Source: Pseudanabaena frigida
GTDB lineage: Bacteria; Cyanobacteriota; Cyanobacteriia; Pseudanabaenales; Pseudanabaenaceae
Direction: 5' to 3'
Assembly: GCA_003242085.1 (NCBI GenBank)
Contig: QBML01000006.1
Location: forward strand, 85,541 to 149,540
DNA length: 64,000 nucleotides
Part shown: piece by piece, positions 1-8,280 of the stretch
Position numbering within the stretch: the stretch's first letter is position 1
Layout: each line of letters starts with the position of its first letter
The notes under the pieces: generated by a model
Seen by the model: the letters and a program-made list of their open reading frames with translations, nothing else
Database searches by the model: none
Told to the model about the DNA's origin: nothing
Translations under genes and position numbers: made by a program

Positions 1-258
1 TAATGCGGGATGTGGATCGGTATCAAAGTCTGGATAAAACAGATAGGAAATCTTGGGTTGTTCGTAATTAAATTTGATGAGCGTAAATTTGCTTTCTTCT
101 GGAAGTAGTAATCTAGCTTGGCGATCGCATTCTTGTAATTGTGGAGATAAAGAAGCGATCGCTGATATATGAACATAGAGAGCAGTGGGTAACTTTTTGC
201 CAACTTTGCTTTGTTGGCAGAGGGCAATGAGTTGGTTGTGGCTATACTCTGTGATCAT
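1..258 (-). CDS. Partial dnd-associated methyltransferase-like protein (N-terminal 86 codons)
   Basis: The reading frame opens with an ATG at 258 on the minus strand and runs off the left edge, so only the first 86 residues are seen. They include GKKLPTALYVH and end in YLFYPDFDTDPHPAL. From memory this resembles the family NCBI calls DNA phosphorothioation-associated putative methyltransferase, in which a YPDFDxDPHPAL segment recurs. No SAM-binding motif is visible, because the rest lies outside. The dnd genes 1.4 kb away support the call. Identity is moderately likely; that it is a real gene is fairly sure. Confidence 0.6.
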   Translation of the reverse strand, partial: MITEYSHNQLIALCQQSKVGKKLPTALYVHISAIASLSPQLQECDRQARLLLPEESKFTLIKFNYEQPKISYLFYPDFDTDPHPAL

Positions 259-334
259 TGCGACAAGAGCTTTATTGGATGTTTAGATTATACTAGTAAC
301 ACCTCATTACCCAAGTAATTGCCAAGGTAAAGCC

Positions 335-907
335 ATGACTCCAACTTTAACTAAAACGGCTGATCAATACCTAGTCAAGCAGGCTGTGACATGGGAGCAA
401 TTCAAGGCTCTGCAATCTGCATTTGCAGAAATTGGCGGAGTAAGATTAAATTATTGTGAAGGAGTAGTAGAAATTGTGGGCATTGGTTTGCTGCATGAAA
501 TGGTATCTACCTTGTTGGGTGCGTTGCTTAATTACTATTTTTTAGTTAAACGGATTCGATTTACTGGTACAGGTGCTTATACCCAAACCATTGAGCCTAA
601 GTTAGAGTTTCAAGCAGATTTATCTTTTGCATTTGGTGACAATCCTGAACTTACAGATTTATGTATTGAGATTGTGGTGACTAGTGGCAGCGTCAAAAAG
701 CTAAGGAAGTACCAGTTAAGAACCATTCCTGAAGTTTGGTTTTGGCAAGACGGCAAGATCAAGATTTATCGATTACAGGATGGAGAATATGTACAGGTTG
801 AAGCAAGTGGATGTTTGCCTGATTTGGATATTGCTCATTTAGAACAGTGTTTGCTGATGGAGTCCCAATTAGAAGCGATGTTGGCTTTTCAGGAAAGATA
901 TAAATGA
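335..907 (+). CDS. Uma2-family (DUF820) PD-(D/E)XK nuclease-like protein
   Basis: This 190-aa protein has the layout of the Uma2 family, which is very abundant in cyanobacteria and has a restriction-endonuclease-like fold. The putative catalytic acids are in QADLSF and CIEIVVTSG, and the lysine is in KLRKYQLRTIPEVWFW, the usual Uma2 order. The biological role of the family is mostly unknown. The gene diverges from the partial methyltransferase and precedes the truncated HNH-type gene on the same strand. A second, distinct Uma2 gene lies at the other end of the island. Confidence 0.8.
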   Translation: MTPTLTKTADQYLVKQAVTWEQFKALQSAFAEIGGVRLNYCEGVVEIVGIGLLHEMVSTLLGALLNYYFLVKRIRFTGTGAYTQTIEPKLEFQADLSFAFGDNPELTDLCIEIVVTSGSVKKLRKYQLRTIPEVWFWQDGKIKIYRLQDGEYVQVEASGCLPDLDIAHLEQCLLMESQLEAMLAFQERYK

Positions 908-985
908 TATGGCGATCCGCTGTTGACCTGTGCGATGTATTCTTGTTGCAACGTGTTTGAACAATAAACTGAGTGGAGATCGTTA

Positions 986-1633
986 ATGAGTCAAGGAGCT
1001 AATGCATTACCAAAGTCAGAACAGCTAAATATTGAAGCATTTTCAAAACTATTTACACATACGGCGAACTCTTACAAATATCTATTTTTCTTGGCGTTGT
1101 TGAATATTCTGAAGCAAAGAAACTTTAATCATGCGCCTATTGCACTACAGGATCTTATGGTTGAAATGTTGGTCATTGCTTGGCAAGCATATCATCCCCA
1201 TCGGTTATCGTTTGGCAATAAGGACATGATCGCTGGCAGATTTGATGTTTTTGCTGAGGTTGGGAGCAATCTGTCAGGAGAAGAGTTGCGAAAGGCGATC
1301 GCTTCTAAAATGTTAAGTACGACTAAAGAGTTGAAAAAATTTGCTCCTTATCGTCTGATTAGACCATTTTTTGAAATGGAACTCAAGGGAGTCAAAAGTG
1401 GTGAGACAAATCAAAATATTGCCGCATTATCTCGCGATCGCTTTCAAGACAAAAAACCTTTATATTCTATTGACGATCAAGATGAAACAATTTCATTACA
1501 TCCTGAATGGATAGAATATTTAAAGACCAATTATGATGCTGTCTGCCAGTGGTTTTTTGCTGCATGGCTAGAATATATGCAAAAGTGTAATTCTAGTATT
1601 GACAATCTACCAACAAAGCTAGCTTTGTTGTAG
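986..1633 (+). pseudogene. N-terminal part of an HNH-endonuclease-family protein, probably truncated
   Basis: The 215-aa product carries a segment (SYKYLFFLALLNIL, EMLVIAWQAY, APYRLIRPFFE) that I recognise as the N-terminal region of larger cyanobacterial HNH-domain proteins. In those, a segment ending in a YMQ-like helix is followed by a zinc-binding HNH nuclease domain. Here the frame stops just after EYMQKCNSSIDNLPTKLALL, with no CxxC or HNH residues. The last seven codons sit in a perfect 20-bp palindrome, which suggests a rearranged end. It could instead be a working nuclease-less regulator. The family assignment is from memory and moderate. Confidence 0.5.
1611..1630. repeat. Perfect 20-bp palindrome at the end of the truncated HNH-family gene
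   Basis: CAACAAAGCTAGCTTTGTTG reads the same on both strands and is followed at once by the TAG stop. There is no T-run after it, so it is not a standard intrinsic terminator for the plus-strand gene. It separates that gene from the convergent dndE end. Confidence 0.8.
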
Positions 1634-1683
1634 GTTGCGATGACTATTAACATTGCATCAATTTTTTGCAGCCTGATAAAGTG

Positions 1684-2076
1684 CTACTCTTCAACGTGGC
1701 TAGCAAGAAGAATTAAGTTTTCTATCTTCCTAATATTTGGATCGCCTGATAAGTAGCCAATGCCACGATTGAGGTGTAAACGAAACTGTGCAGCAAGGGT
1801 TTCTTTGTCTGTGTCAAGTCCATCGTTGTGACAGCGTTGTTTTAGGGCAACTATGAGAATGTCTGATAAGTTGCCAGCAAAGACTTGCCAAGTCATCTCT
1901 ACATTACTGTCAGTGAGAATGTTAATAATTGATGGGGGAGTAGGCTCAGCTAGAGATTTACATAAAGCCCAACGACAGAGAACGTTCCAATGTTCAATAT
2001 GAGTAGCACGTTTAAGTTTAAGTAATTGTTCTTTAGCATTTTGAGAGATTCGGATGCGGTCAACAGGGGGTTCCAT
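1684..2076 (-). CDS. dndE: DNA sulfur modification protein DndE
   Basis: This 130-aa protein matches DndE in size and in its basic N-terminal segment (RIRISQNAKEQLLKLKRAT). It also has the family C-terminal block FRLHLNRGIGYL. DndE forms a tetramer that binds nicked DNA and belongs to the DndCDE complex, which replaces a non-bridging phosphate oxygen with sulfur. It is the last gene of the dndC-dndD-dndE unit, 29 nt after dndD, the usual gene order. It ends convergently with the truncated HNH-type gene. Confidence 0.9.
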   Translation of the reverse strand: MEPPVDRIRISQNAKEQLLKLKRATHIEHWNVLCRWALCKSLAEPTPPSIINILTDSNVEMTWQVFAGNLSDILIVALKQRCHNDGLDTDKETLAAQFRLHLNRGIGYLSGDPNIRKIENLILLASHVEE

Positions 2077-2105
2077 AGATTAGATAATTGGTGATAGGTG
2101 ATTGA

Positions 2106-4097
2106 TTACCAGAAATAGCCCGATCGCACAGAGGTACGATTAATTGATTCGTCGTAGTCTAGGATATATTCGTGGGCGATTAGTTGATTTTGGCGGAGGC
2201 GGGTTACCTCTTCTTTGCCGATTTCGGTATCAGTTGAAAGCAAAATCACTTGTTGGCTGGCATTGGGGAAATAGCGATCAAGCAGATTTAAACGATGGGA
2301 TGAGTCCAGACGACCAAGCGGCGTGTCAATGACAACGGGTAACTGACAGCCTGAAACACGAGCTAATCCCCATAGGAAAGCGATCGCTAACATTTGTTTC
2401 TCACCTGCGGAGAGACGATGTTTACGGATAGATTTACCTTCAGCGTTGTATAGCTCTAGGCGAAAGGTATCGGGAGCGATCGTGATGCGATGTACAAGTC
2501 GGGATTTATGTAAAAGATGAAGAAAACATTCGGTGACGCTATTTTCTAGTTGAGCAATTTTATGGGCGGTGAGTTCTTTTCTAAATGCATCCATTGTTGA
2601 TTGCACCTTACCAACAGACTGGAAGAAGAATTCTAAATTGCCTCTTGCAACTATAGTTGTGCCATAGTTTTCTAGTTCTCTTTTACTAGAGGTTAACTTG
2701 CGTTCGAGCAGTACTAAGTTACGCTGGGCATCATCTAGTTCATTTGCTAAAGATTCACAGATTGATTCAGCTTCTTCTCTGTTCTGTAAGAGTTGTTGAT
2801 AGATTTCTGGACTTGCTGCCGAAGCAATCACATTTTGGATTTGGGTGCTTTCGCGATCGCAAGATGCTAATTTTTGCACTGTGGTACTAGCGAAAGCAAA
2901 GGTTTCAGGTAAATCATTCTCTAAAAGAGTTGAGAGTGCATTCACTAGATCGAGATCGCTACCAAGCCATATTTCTCCATGCTGTGATTCATCTTCGAGT
3001 TGAGCGAGTTCGGTTTCCAAAAATTCTTGGACTAAGCGATTGTACTTTTTAGGAAAATTCTGCTCTACAAATTCTGATAGCTTGCGATCTCGTTCTTTGA
3101 TCAGATCTAGGGCAGCTTTTGCTTTTTGCAGATGTAGTTCTTTTTGGCTTTGGGAGAGTGCTTGTTCTAACAGAGGTGATTTAATCAACATCAAGGGTAA
3201 ACAAGTTTCTGCTAAATCTAGCAATGCTTTTCTTTGCTGATCAGTTTCTTCTTTGAGTCTTTGATAGTTTTGCTCTAGTTCTTGCTTGTCTCCCGCCGCT
3301 TTTCCGCCTTTACGCATAAATTCACGTTCAGCATCTGCTAAAGTGACTTTTGCTAGCTCTAAGTCAGCTTCTAATTGAGTTTTACGTTCTTTTTCTAATT
3401 CGATTTCAGCTAATTGCTGCGTGATTAGAGTTTCAATTTCCGCTAGTTTGTTAAAGGCTTCTGTGTCAGATGATTCACGCCGTTTTTTGCTGGCTAAGAC
3501 TTCTAAATCAATTTCTAAGCGATCGACTAGCTCTAGTCCAAGAATTGTGCGAATAGCATCGACGATTCCTTGTGTGGGAGTGTCTTGGAGCGCAAGTTCT
3601 CTAACTTGTTCACCATCAAATAGAAATAAGCCCGAAATACCGATGGGCATTATCTCTTCGATAAATTCATCCCATGTATTAGTTAGTATTTCATCATTCC
3701 AATCATTGACACGAACTTCTAAAATATCGCGACCATTTTTGGGTTGCTGTGTCCAGCGACGGGAGACGGAAATGGGAGCTTGACGTAGCTCAGATTTATT
3801 GAAGCTAGCTTGCTCAAAGACTAATTCGATCGCCGCTTCTTCACCGATCTTGGCTTCACGATTGACGCTTTGAGAAAGAAATTCGCCATAGCTTAGGTTT
3901 CCTCTTGTCGAGCATTGAGCTTTTGCACCATATAGGACAAGGCGAAGGGCATCGATAAAGGTAGTTTTACCACCACCATTTAAGCCACCTAGCAGGACAA
4001 TTGGTGGATGGTCTTGACTGACATCGACAGAAAGATCGATCGTGTGCTTTCCTTGATAAGCACCGAAATTTTGCAGAGTTAATTCGCGAAAAATCAA
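2106..4097 (-). CDS. dndD: DNA sulfur modification ATPase DndD
   Basis: This is an SMC/Rad50-type ATPase. Walker A is GGLNGGGKTT near residues 37-46, followed by long coiled-coil segments. An ABC-like signature LSAGEKQMLAIAF and a Walker B segment (PVVIDTPLGRLD) lie near the C-terminus. DndD works with DndC and DndE in phosphorothioation, probably by coupling ATP hydrolysis to DNA opening. I chose the TTG at 4097, whose TTGA overlaps the dndC stop, because family members start directly with a MIFRELxLxNFG-like segment. An ATG at 4142 would add 15 residues inside dndC. Confidence 0.92.
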   Translation of the reverse strand: MIFRELTLQNFGAYQGKHTIDLSVDVSQDHPPIVLLGGLNGGGKTTFIDALRLVLYGAKAQCSTRGNLSYGEFLSQSVNREAKIGEEAAIELVFEQASFNKSELRQAPISVSRRWTQQPKNGRDILEVRVNDWNDEILTNTWDEFIEEIMPIGISGLFLFDGEQVRELALQDTPTQGIVDAIRTILGLELVDRLEIDLEVLASKKRRESSDTEAFNKLAEIETLITQQLAEIELEKERKTQLEADLELAKVTLADAEREFMRKGGKAAGDKQELEQNYQRLKEETDQQRKALLDLAETCLPLMLIKSPLLEQALSQSQKELHLQKAKAALDLIKERDRKLSEFVEQNFPKKYNRLVQEFLETELAQLEDESQHGEIWLGSDLDLVNALSTLLENDLPETFAFASTTVQKLASCDRESTQIQNVIASAASPEIYQQLLQNREEAESICESLANELDDAQRNLVLLERKLTSSKRELENYGTTIVARGNLEFFFQSVGKVQSTMDAFRKELTAHKIAQLENSVTECFLHLLHKSRLVHRITIAPDTFRLELYNAEGKSIRKHRLSAGEKQMLAIAFLWGLARVSGCQLPVVIDTPLGRLDSSHRLNLLDRYFPNASQQVILLSTDTEIGKEEVTRLRQNQLIAHEYILDYDESINRTSVRSGYFW

Positions 4098-5710
4098 GAC
4101 TGTACCTCTGCAACTGGGGAGCCAAATTTCATCGATGCCCAACTATTCACTTTTGGGGGAGCATCTGAGTCGTCAGGTTTAGCTGGCTGCCCTAGTGCAA
4201 GTTGACGTACTTTATCAGCATCTCCTTTCTCTGCGGCATCTTTTATGTTTTTGAACCGATGAGCGTTTTGAATTGCTTCTTCTTGAGAACGCGAACTGGT
4301 TTCAAAGCATTTTTCGAGGGCTTCGTAGATACCGACACGGCGCATTTTGCCATAATGTTGCTTTTCAACACTGAGCAGTTTGGTGGTGAGTTCGAGGTGC
4401 ATGGCATTGTCACCGCAAAGCCGAGCGAGGATTTCCCATTCATCGGCTCCTAACAGGCTTTGATTGTTGGGATTGTTAATATCTTGGAATTTTTCGCCTG
4501 TTATATCGAGATAAATGTGGGGCAGTACGTCATCAAATTCGTGTTTGTCTTCGCGCCAAATGCGTCGAATTTCGCTGAGTTCAGCTTGGGTAATTAGTTC
4601 AATTTCCTGCATCTCAGGAGGTGCATTTTTACGTGCTTCAGTTTGTGCTTTGAGTAATTCTCTCAGCCAATTTTCACGCCATGTTTTGGTATAAGGACCT
4701 GGGATCGGCTTGACTTCTTGTTTGCCGTCGCTGTTGTGAGTAAATAGCTGTACGTTGCCACTCATACGGCGAAAATCGCGTTTGTCCCAGTCATCGGGGC
4801 TATCGAGGGCATTGCGTAGGTCTAGCATGGGCTGCATCCATTCTTTTTCGTCATCATTGAGGATCATCGCTTCCATAGATTTGTCTTTGTTGACGAGGGT
4901 GCAGACCCAGCAACCAAAGCGGGAGTCACCGCAGCTAGGCGTATTGCTGTCGATGACGAGAGGACATTCGTTGTCGGCGGTTGCGCCGCGATACATGGTG
5001 AAGAGGTCTTGATTGCTATTGCCCCAAGGGTTGGGATATTGCATGAGGTATAGCCATACTTCGCTGTTGCTCCAGTCAGCGATTGGGCTATAGATCAATG
5101 AGTTGGGTAGGCTGCCGCTATAAAGCAGGGAGGTGAGATTGCTGTCGCCAATGCGATCGCCAATGCTGCCCATTTCGTGATCGCTCATCGATCTCGATCG
5201 CCTAGAGCTTTCGGCTTTGCGTGTGCCAAGGACGATGATTACTTCACCTTTGGCTCGGACGACATTTTGGACAAATTGATTGGATGGTTTGATTTTGAGA
5301 CGTTCGGTACACCATCTAAAACCGTTGCGGGGGGCGGGATAGCCTTTTCCGATCAGGTTGACCCAGAAAGTATCTTTGACATCAGGAACTAGTAAATTTG
5401 CAGAAATTGGTAAGCCTTGCTCAGTGGCGGCGGCTTGCATATTCGCGATCGATCGCTTCACCCATGCGGCGACGATGGGGTTTTCAACACGGGTGTCGGT
5501 GGTGATCACGTAAATCTGTTTGGTGCGGCGATCGCTTGGTAGTTGTTGGAGGGCTTGCCAAACGAGTTGGAGGGTGGCGGTGGAGTCTTTGCCGCCTGAA
5601 TAGCCAATAATCCAAGGGATTTCGTCATGGCAATACAACTGCTGGATCTCAATTATCAGCGCTTTGATGTCTTCGATTAATTGGGGTGCAGTGCGTTGTG
5701 GTTCGGTCAT
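4094..5710 (-). CDS. dndC: DNA sulfurtransferase/ATP pyrophosphatase DndC (PAPS-reductase-like)
   Basis: This 538-aa protein carries the PP-loop SGGKDS near residues 38-43. It has a four-cysteine cluster (C249, C260, C267, C270 in CPLVIDSNTPSC and CWVC), which in DndC holds an iron-sulfur cluster. DndC takes sulfur from a cysteine desulfurase (DndA or a housekeeping IscS/NifS) and activates the DNA backbone for thiolation. I prefer the ATG at 5710. A TTG at 5764 would add 18 residues but falls inside a perfect operator-like palindrome. dndC leads the dndCDE unit and overlaps dndD by 4 nt. Confidence 0.93.
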   Translation of the reverse strand: MTEPQRTAPQLIEDIKALIIEIQQLYCHDEIPWIIGYSGGKDSTATLQLVWQALQQLPSDRRTKQIYVITTDTRVENPIVAAWVKRSIANMQAAATEQGLPISANLLVPDVKDTFWVNLIGKGYPAPRNGFRWCTERLKIKPSNQFVQNVVRAKGEVIIVLGTRKAESSRRSRSMSDHEMGSIGDRIGDSNLTSLLYSGSLPNSLIYSPIADWSNSEVWLYLMQYPNPWGNSNQDLFTMYRGATADNECPLVIDSNTPSCGDSRFGCWVCTLVNKDKSMEAMILNDDEKEWMQPMLDLRNALDSPDDWDKRDFRRMSGNVQLFTHNSDGKQEVKPIPGPYTKTWRENWLRELLKAQTEARKNAPPEMQEIELITQAELSEIRRIWREDKHEFDDVLPHIYLDITGEKFQDINNPNNQSLLGADEWEILARLCGDNAMHLELTTKLLSVEKQHYGKMRRVGIYEALEKCFETSSRSQEEAIQNAHRFKNIKDAAEKGDADKVRQLALGQPAKPDDSDAPPKVNSWASMKFGSPVAEVQS

Positions 5711-5754
5711 AGTTTGTAAATTTGCCTTGTTTTTCGGGATATCCCTATTACTGC

Positions 5755-5774
5755 TGTAGTCCAAATGGACTACA
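5755..5774. promoter_or_regulatory. Operator-like palindrome upstream of dndC (box D)
   Basis: TGTAGTCCAAATGGACTACA has 9-bp arms around a central AA. It lies 45-64 nt upstream of the chosen dndC ATG. Three related boxes occur about 530-600 bp away, in front of the divergent XRE regulator. That it binds this regulator is inference. Confidence 0.65.
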
Positions 5775-5895
5775 GGTGATCAAGAATAAACCGCAGGGTA
5801 GTACTTTTGCTATATTCGCTAGTTCATTTGCATCAAGTTCTCGAAAGGATGTCGATTTTTCCAGCGATAGGTGTAAAAATTATGAAAATCAATTT

Positions 5896-6075
5896 CTAAA
5901 GACAACTATATTTTTCTGTTAGGTACTCGGTGAGATATTGCTTGTAGTTAACAGATAGGTCAGATTCTGCTTCAGCGCAACCAATTAGACCTGTTTGTTT
6001 GAGAAGTTGTAGAGGTCTAGAGGATTTTTTGTATTGCTTTTGATAATCAATTTCAAGACGGGCGTTAATTCTCAT
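5896..6075 (-). CDS. Small antitoxin-like protein (59 aa)
   Basis: From the ATG at 6075 the product begins MRINARLEIDYQKQ. It has a later motif QTGLIGCAEAESDLSVNYKQYL, which recalls short ribbon-helix-helix-type antitoxin or regulatory proteins common in cyanobacteria (NARLDxxYxxKLxxLQxxTG and similar). The upstream small gene ends 4 nt before this start, so the two are probably translated together. No clear Shine-Dalgarno is seen. Function unknown; a decayed DNA-binding partner is possible. Confidence 0.5.
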   Translation of the reverse strand: MRINARLEIDYQKQYKKSSRPLQLLKQTGLIGCAEAESDLSVNYKQYLTEYLTEKYSCL

Positions 6076-6079
6076 ATTT

Positions 6080-6259
6080 TTATTTGTTTTGACAATCAAA
6101 AACAATAAAGAACTTAACCGTAGGGATGCGCCGCCGTAAAAACCTTAAATGCTCTTCAGCGTCTACTCTACGGCGAAATCTTCCTACGATTACGCTTTGA
6201 ATATTATTGGGGAGAGGACGAGCGATCGCCCAAGGGTGAAGCATTTCTTGGTAGCTCAT
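6080..6259 (-). CDS. Small conserved cyanobacterial protein (59 aa)
   Basis: From the ATG at 6259 the product begins MSYQEMLHPWAIARPLP. It includes VIVGRFRRRVDAEEHLRFLRR and ends near FFIVFD. I recognise this as a short cyanobacterial protein type (xxVxRFRRRSDAxxHLxxLRR) that often accompanies a small RHH-like partner. Its biochemical role is unknown to me. An upstream in-frame start at 6319 is rejected because it would place an operator-like box inside the coding region. It lies 4 nt before the 59-aa gene at 5896-6075, a likely two-gene unit. Confidence 0.55.
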   Translation of the reverse strand: MSYQEMLHPWAIARPLPNNIQSVIVGRFRRRVDAEEHLRFLRRRIPTVKFFIVFDCQNK

Positions 6260-6287
6260 GACGTTAGAAATTAAATAGTAAAAGTTG

Positions 6288-6307
6288 TGTAGTCCAACTG
6301 GTCTACA
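6288..6307. promoter_or_regulatory. Operator-like box A
   Basis: TGTAGTCCAACTGGTCTACA is a near copy of the perfect palindrome upstream of dndC, with one mismatch in the right arm. It lies just upstream of the small-gene start at 6259. Confidence 0.55.
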
Positions 6308-6317
6308 AATTGATCGC

Positions 6318-6337
6318 ACGAATCCAAATGGACTACA
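6318..6337. promoter_or_regulatory. Operator-like box B (one good half-site)
   Basis: The right half CCAAATGGACTACA matches the consensus exactly; the left half is degenerate. Its centre is 30 bp from box A. Confidence 0.45.
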
Positions 6338-6351
6338 AAATTATACATCCT

Positions 6352-6370
6352 TGTAGTCCATTTGGACACA
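6352..6370. promoter_or_regulatory. Operator-like box C
   Basis: TGTAGTCCATTTGGACACA matches the consensus except for one missing base in the right arm. Its centre is about 33 bp from box B, so the three boxes are spaced near three helical turns. It lies 40 nt upstream of the XRE gene start. Confidence 0.5.
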
Positions 6371-6410
6371 TTTCTTTACAGGCTAAACATCCTCTGACAC
6401 GATCAAAGGT

Positions 6411-6632
6411 ATGGGTAAAGCAGGTAAAACACTCGGACAAGTTCTTGAAAAATATAGTATTAGCCAAACAAATCTGGCTAATGCTTTAGGCGTTGGTCGT
6501 TCAAATATTTATCGTTGGATCAATGAAGTTAGAGATCCTAACTCTGAAACGGTTTTACGGATTGTTGCAGCGCTAGAAAAAATTAATCCCAACGCAGCAA
6601 AAGAATTTAAGAATCTGTATATGAGTGATTAG
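6411..6632 (+). CDS. XRE-type helix-turn-helix regulator (73 aa)
   Basis: This short protein is almost entirely one helix-turn-helix domain: the region around SQTNLANALGVGRSNIYRWINEVRDPNSETVLRI is a typical XRE/Cro fold. It is transcribed away from the small gene pair and dndC. Three palindromic boxes precede it and a fourth precedes dndC, so it is the obvious candidate to control both promoters. No sensor domain is present. It converges on the HNH nuclease gene, with a 4-nt overlap of stop codons. Confidence 0.8.
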   Translation: MGKAGKTLGQVLEKYSISQTNLANALGVGRSNIYRWINEVRDPNSETVLRIVAALEKINPNAAKEFKNLYMSD

Positions 6633-7600
6633 TACTCTAAAAAGAGTTGATCGCCTTGATTAAAAACATTTTCTCGATGCCACCGTAAAGCTTCGATTCT
6701 TGGTAAATAGCTTTGTTGTACTGGCAAAACGATATTCTGACCGTGAAAATCTCGCATTGTCTGCGCGTGTGGCGATTCTTCCCTAAGATCGTTAGAGACA
6801 ACAATTCTATAGTCATCATCAACGGTAAACCAACCACGATCAAAAGCCCAGTGATGATTTTTGCAAAGGGAAAGCCCATTATCAAAGCGATCGTCTCGAA
6901 ACTGTGAGAACGGCTTGATATGCGCTCCATCGACAATATGTTGATTTAGAGAATTGAGAACCTGTAACTCACAAAATGCACATCGATATTCATAGGCAGA
7001 AACAACTATTCTACGGAATGCTGCATCTCGCACAATTAGTTTAGATTCATCTTCTACTTCATCAACTGAATAGACAGCCCCACCTCTATCTCGTAAGCGA
7101 TCTTGAAATTCTTGAAAGGAATTGATTTGAAAAAGTTGTTCAATTTGTGACGATTTATCAGAAAACCAAGTATTTACAAGAATATCAATCAAACTATTTC
7201 TTGATGATAGATTCTGCATTAATTCAAAAAGCTCATCATCAAAGTAAGCATACTGCACCGAATCTCTCAACCCATTTAAGGTTTTGATTTTCACTTTGGA
7301 GTTAATTACAGGTTCAAATCCAGCCCTTGCTTTTAGATACCAAAACCCATCTCCCTGAAGATGAAAGAAGGGCTGGGCAATATCTGAGCGATGCGATTCC
7401 GAACCCAAAAAACTCCAATATTTGAGAAATGTTGCAATTAGTTCGGGTGATAAAAATATTCGATTTTGTCTGATTATTCCCTGTTGGATTAGCGCGATCG
7501 CAGATAAAAGTAATATTGGCTTATGTGGTGCAACTCCCCGCACTCGATCTACACGCAACTTTGCAAACTTTTTGGAATAGTACAGTAAATCTTTGCTCAT
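6629..7600 (-). CDS. Probable phosphorothioate-recognising HNH endonuclease (SBD-HNH type)
   Basis: The N-terminal part has VRGVAPHKPILLLSAIA (about residues 19-35), a motif of the sulfur-binding domain first described in ScoMcrA. The aligned pocket segment reads AQPFFHLQGDGFW (about residues 75-87). The C-terminal part is an HNH nuclease with CAFC (207-210), AHIKPFS and SLCKNHHWAFDRG (to about 256). Known relatives cut DNA carrying phosphorothioates. The start ATGA overlaps the stop of dnd-associated protein 4, so the two are probably made together. Substrate specificity is inferred from family and context. Confidence 0.78.
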   Translation of the reverse strand: MSKDLLYYSKKFAKLRVDRVRGVAPHKPILLLSAIALIQQGIIRQNRIFLSPELIATFLKYWSFLGSESHRSDIAQPFFHLQGDGFWYLKARAGFEPVINSKVKIKTLNGLRDSVQYAYFDDELFELMQNLSSRNSLIDILVNTWFSDKSSQIEQLFQINSFQEFQDRLRDRGGAVYSVDEVEDESKLIVRDAAFRRIVVSAYEYRCAFCELQVLNSLNQHIVDGAHIKPFSQFRDDRFDNGLSLCKNHHWAFDRGWFTVDDDYRIVVSNDLREESPHAQTMRDFHGQNIVLPVQQSYLPRIEALRWHRENVFNQGDQLFLEY

Positions 7601-8055
7601 AGAAATCTACTCAAATCAAAATCTTCTTGATCTCCTCTATCTTTTTCATCTAGTAGCAGCAACAAAATCCCGTCTGTATAATCGACACTTCCTTGTAAAG
7701 TGTTCTGTAAAACTTCAAGCCCTCCATTGGCATACTCTTCAAAGATTTGAACGCGGATATTTCCAGATTCTTCATCAAGAGCAAGACTTTTGGGATCTTT
7801 GGTATGGGCGATCGCAATTAAATTAATTACAGGTTCATAGCCTCTAGCTAAAAACTGATCTTGAGGAATTGGATCGGGTTCTTTTCTTGATGTTTTGCCA
7901 AGAGGAATCTTTTTTCCTCGTTTAGCTCCAAGCACAGCCGCAAAAGTCATCACGTCAGCATAGGTCTGAAATGGCGCAGTGGGGTTTTCGGCAGATCTTA
8001 AAGACCGTACTAATTCAGCTTTGTCTTCAGCAATATAAACTCTACGAATGCTCAT
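7597..8055 (-). CDS. DNA phosphorothioation-associated protein 4
   Basis: This 152-aa protein matches what I recall of dnd system-associated protein 4: an early segment YADVMTFAAVLGAKRGKKIPLG and a hallmark block IFEEYANGGLEVLQNTL. No enzymatic motif is evident. The family is known only by co-occurrence with dnd loci. Its last codons overlap the start of the SBD-HNH nuclease (ATGA), which suggests a direct partnership such as regulating or loading the nuclease. That partnership is inference. Confidence 0.78.
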   Translation of the reverse strand: MSIRRVYIAEDKAELVRSLRSAENPTAPFQTYADVMTFAAVLGAKRGKKIPLGKTSRKEPDPIPQDQFLARGYEPVINLIAIAHTKDPKSLALDEESGNIRVQIFEEYANGGLEVLQNTLQGSVDYTDGILLLLLDEKDRGDQEDFDLSRFL

Positions 8056-8280
8056 TATTTGCCCCCAACTCCGCCTTATCCTTCGCGATCTTTACCCTTG
8101 CATCAGCCATGCTTACTTATTCCTCAATACCCAATCTAAAAACATCTTACACACAAGCCACTGACCCTTTAACTTCAGTTGCCATTAATCCAGCCATCAT
8201 CAACAAGCAAGCATCTTTTAGAGTGCGTTATAATCTTTATATATTTTACCTGAATTTATTATTTCTTTAAATCAATTTAA

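Noticed and set aside
8044..8110. Short minus-strand frame MADARVKIAKDKAELG upstream of dnd-associated protein 4
   Set aside because: Only about 21 codons, no ribosome binding site and no recognisable family. It may be a gene-tail relic, but I cannot support it.
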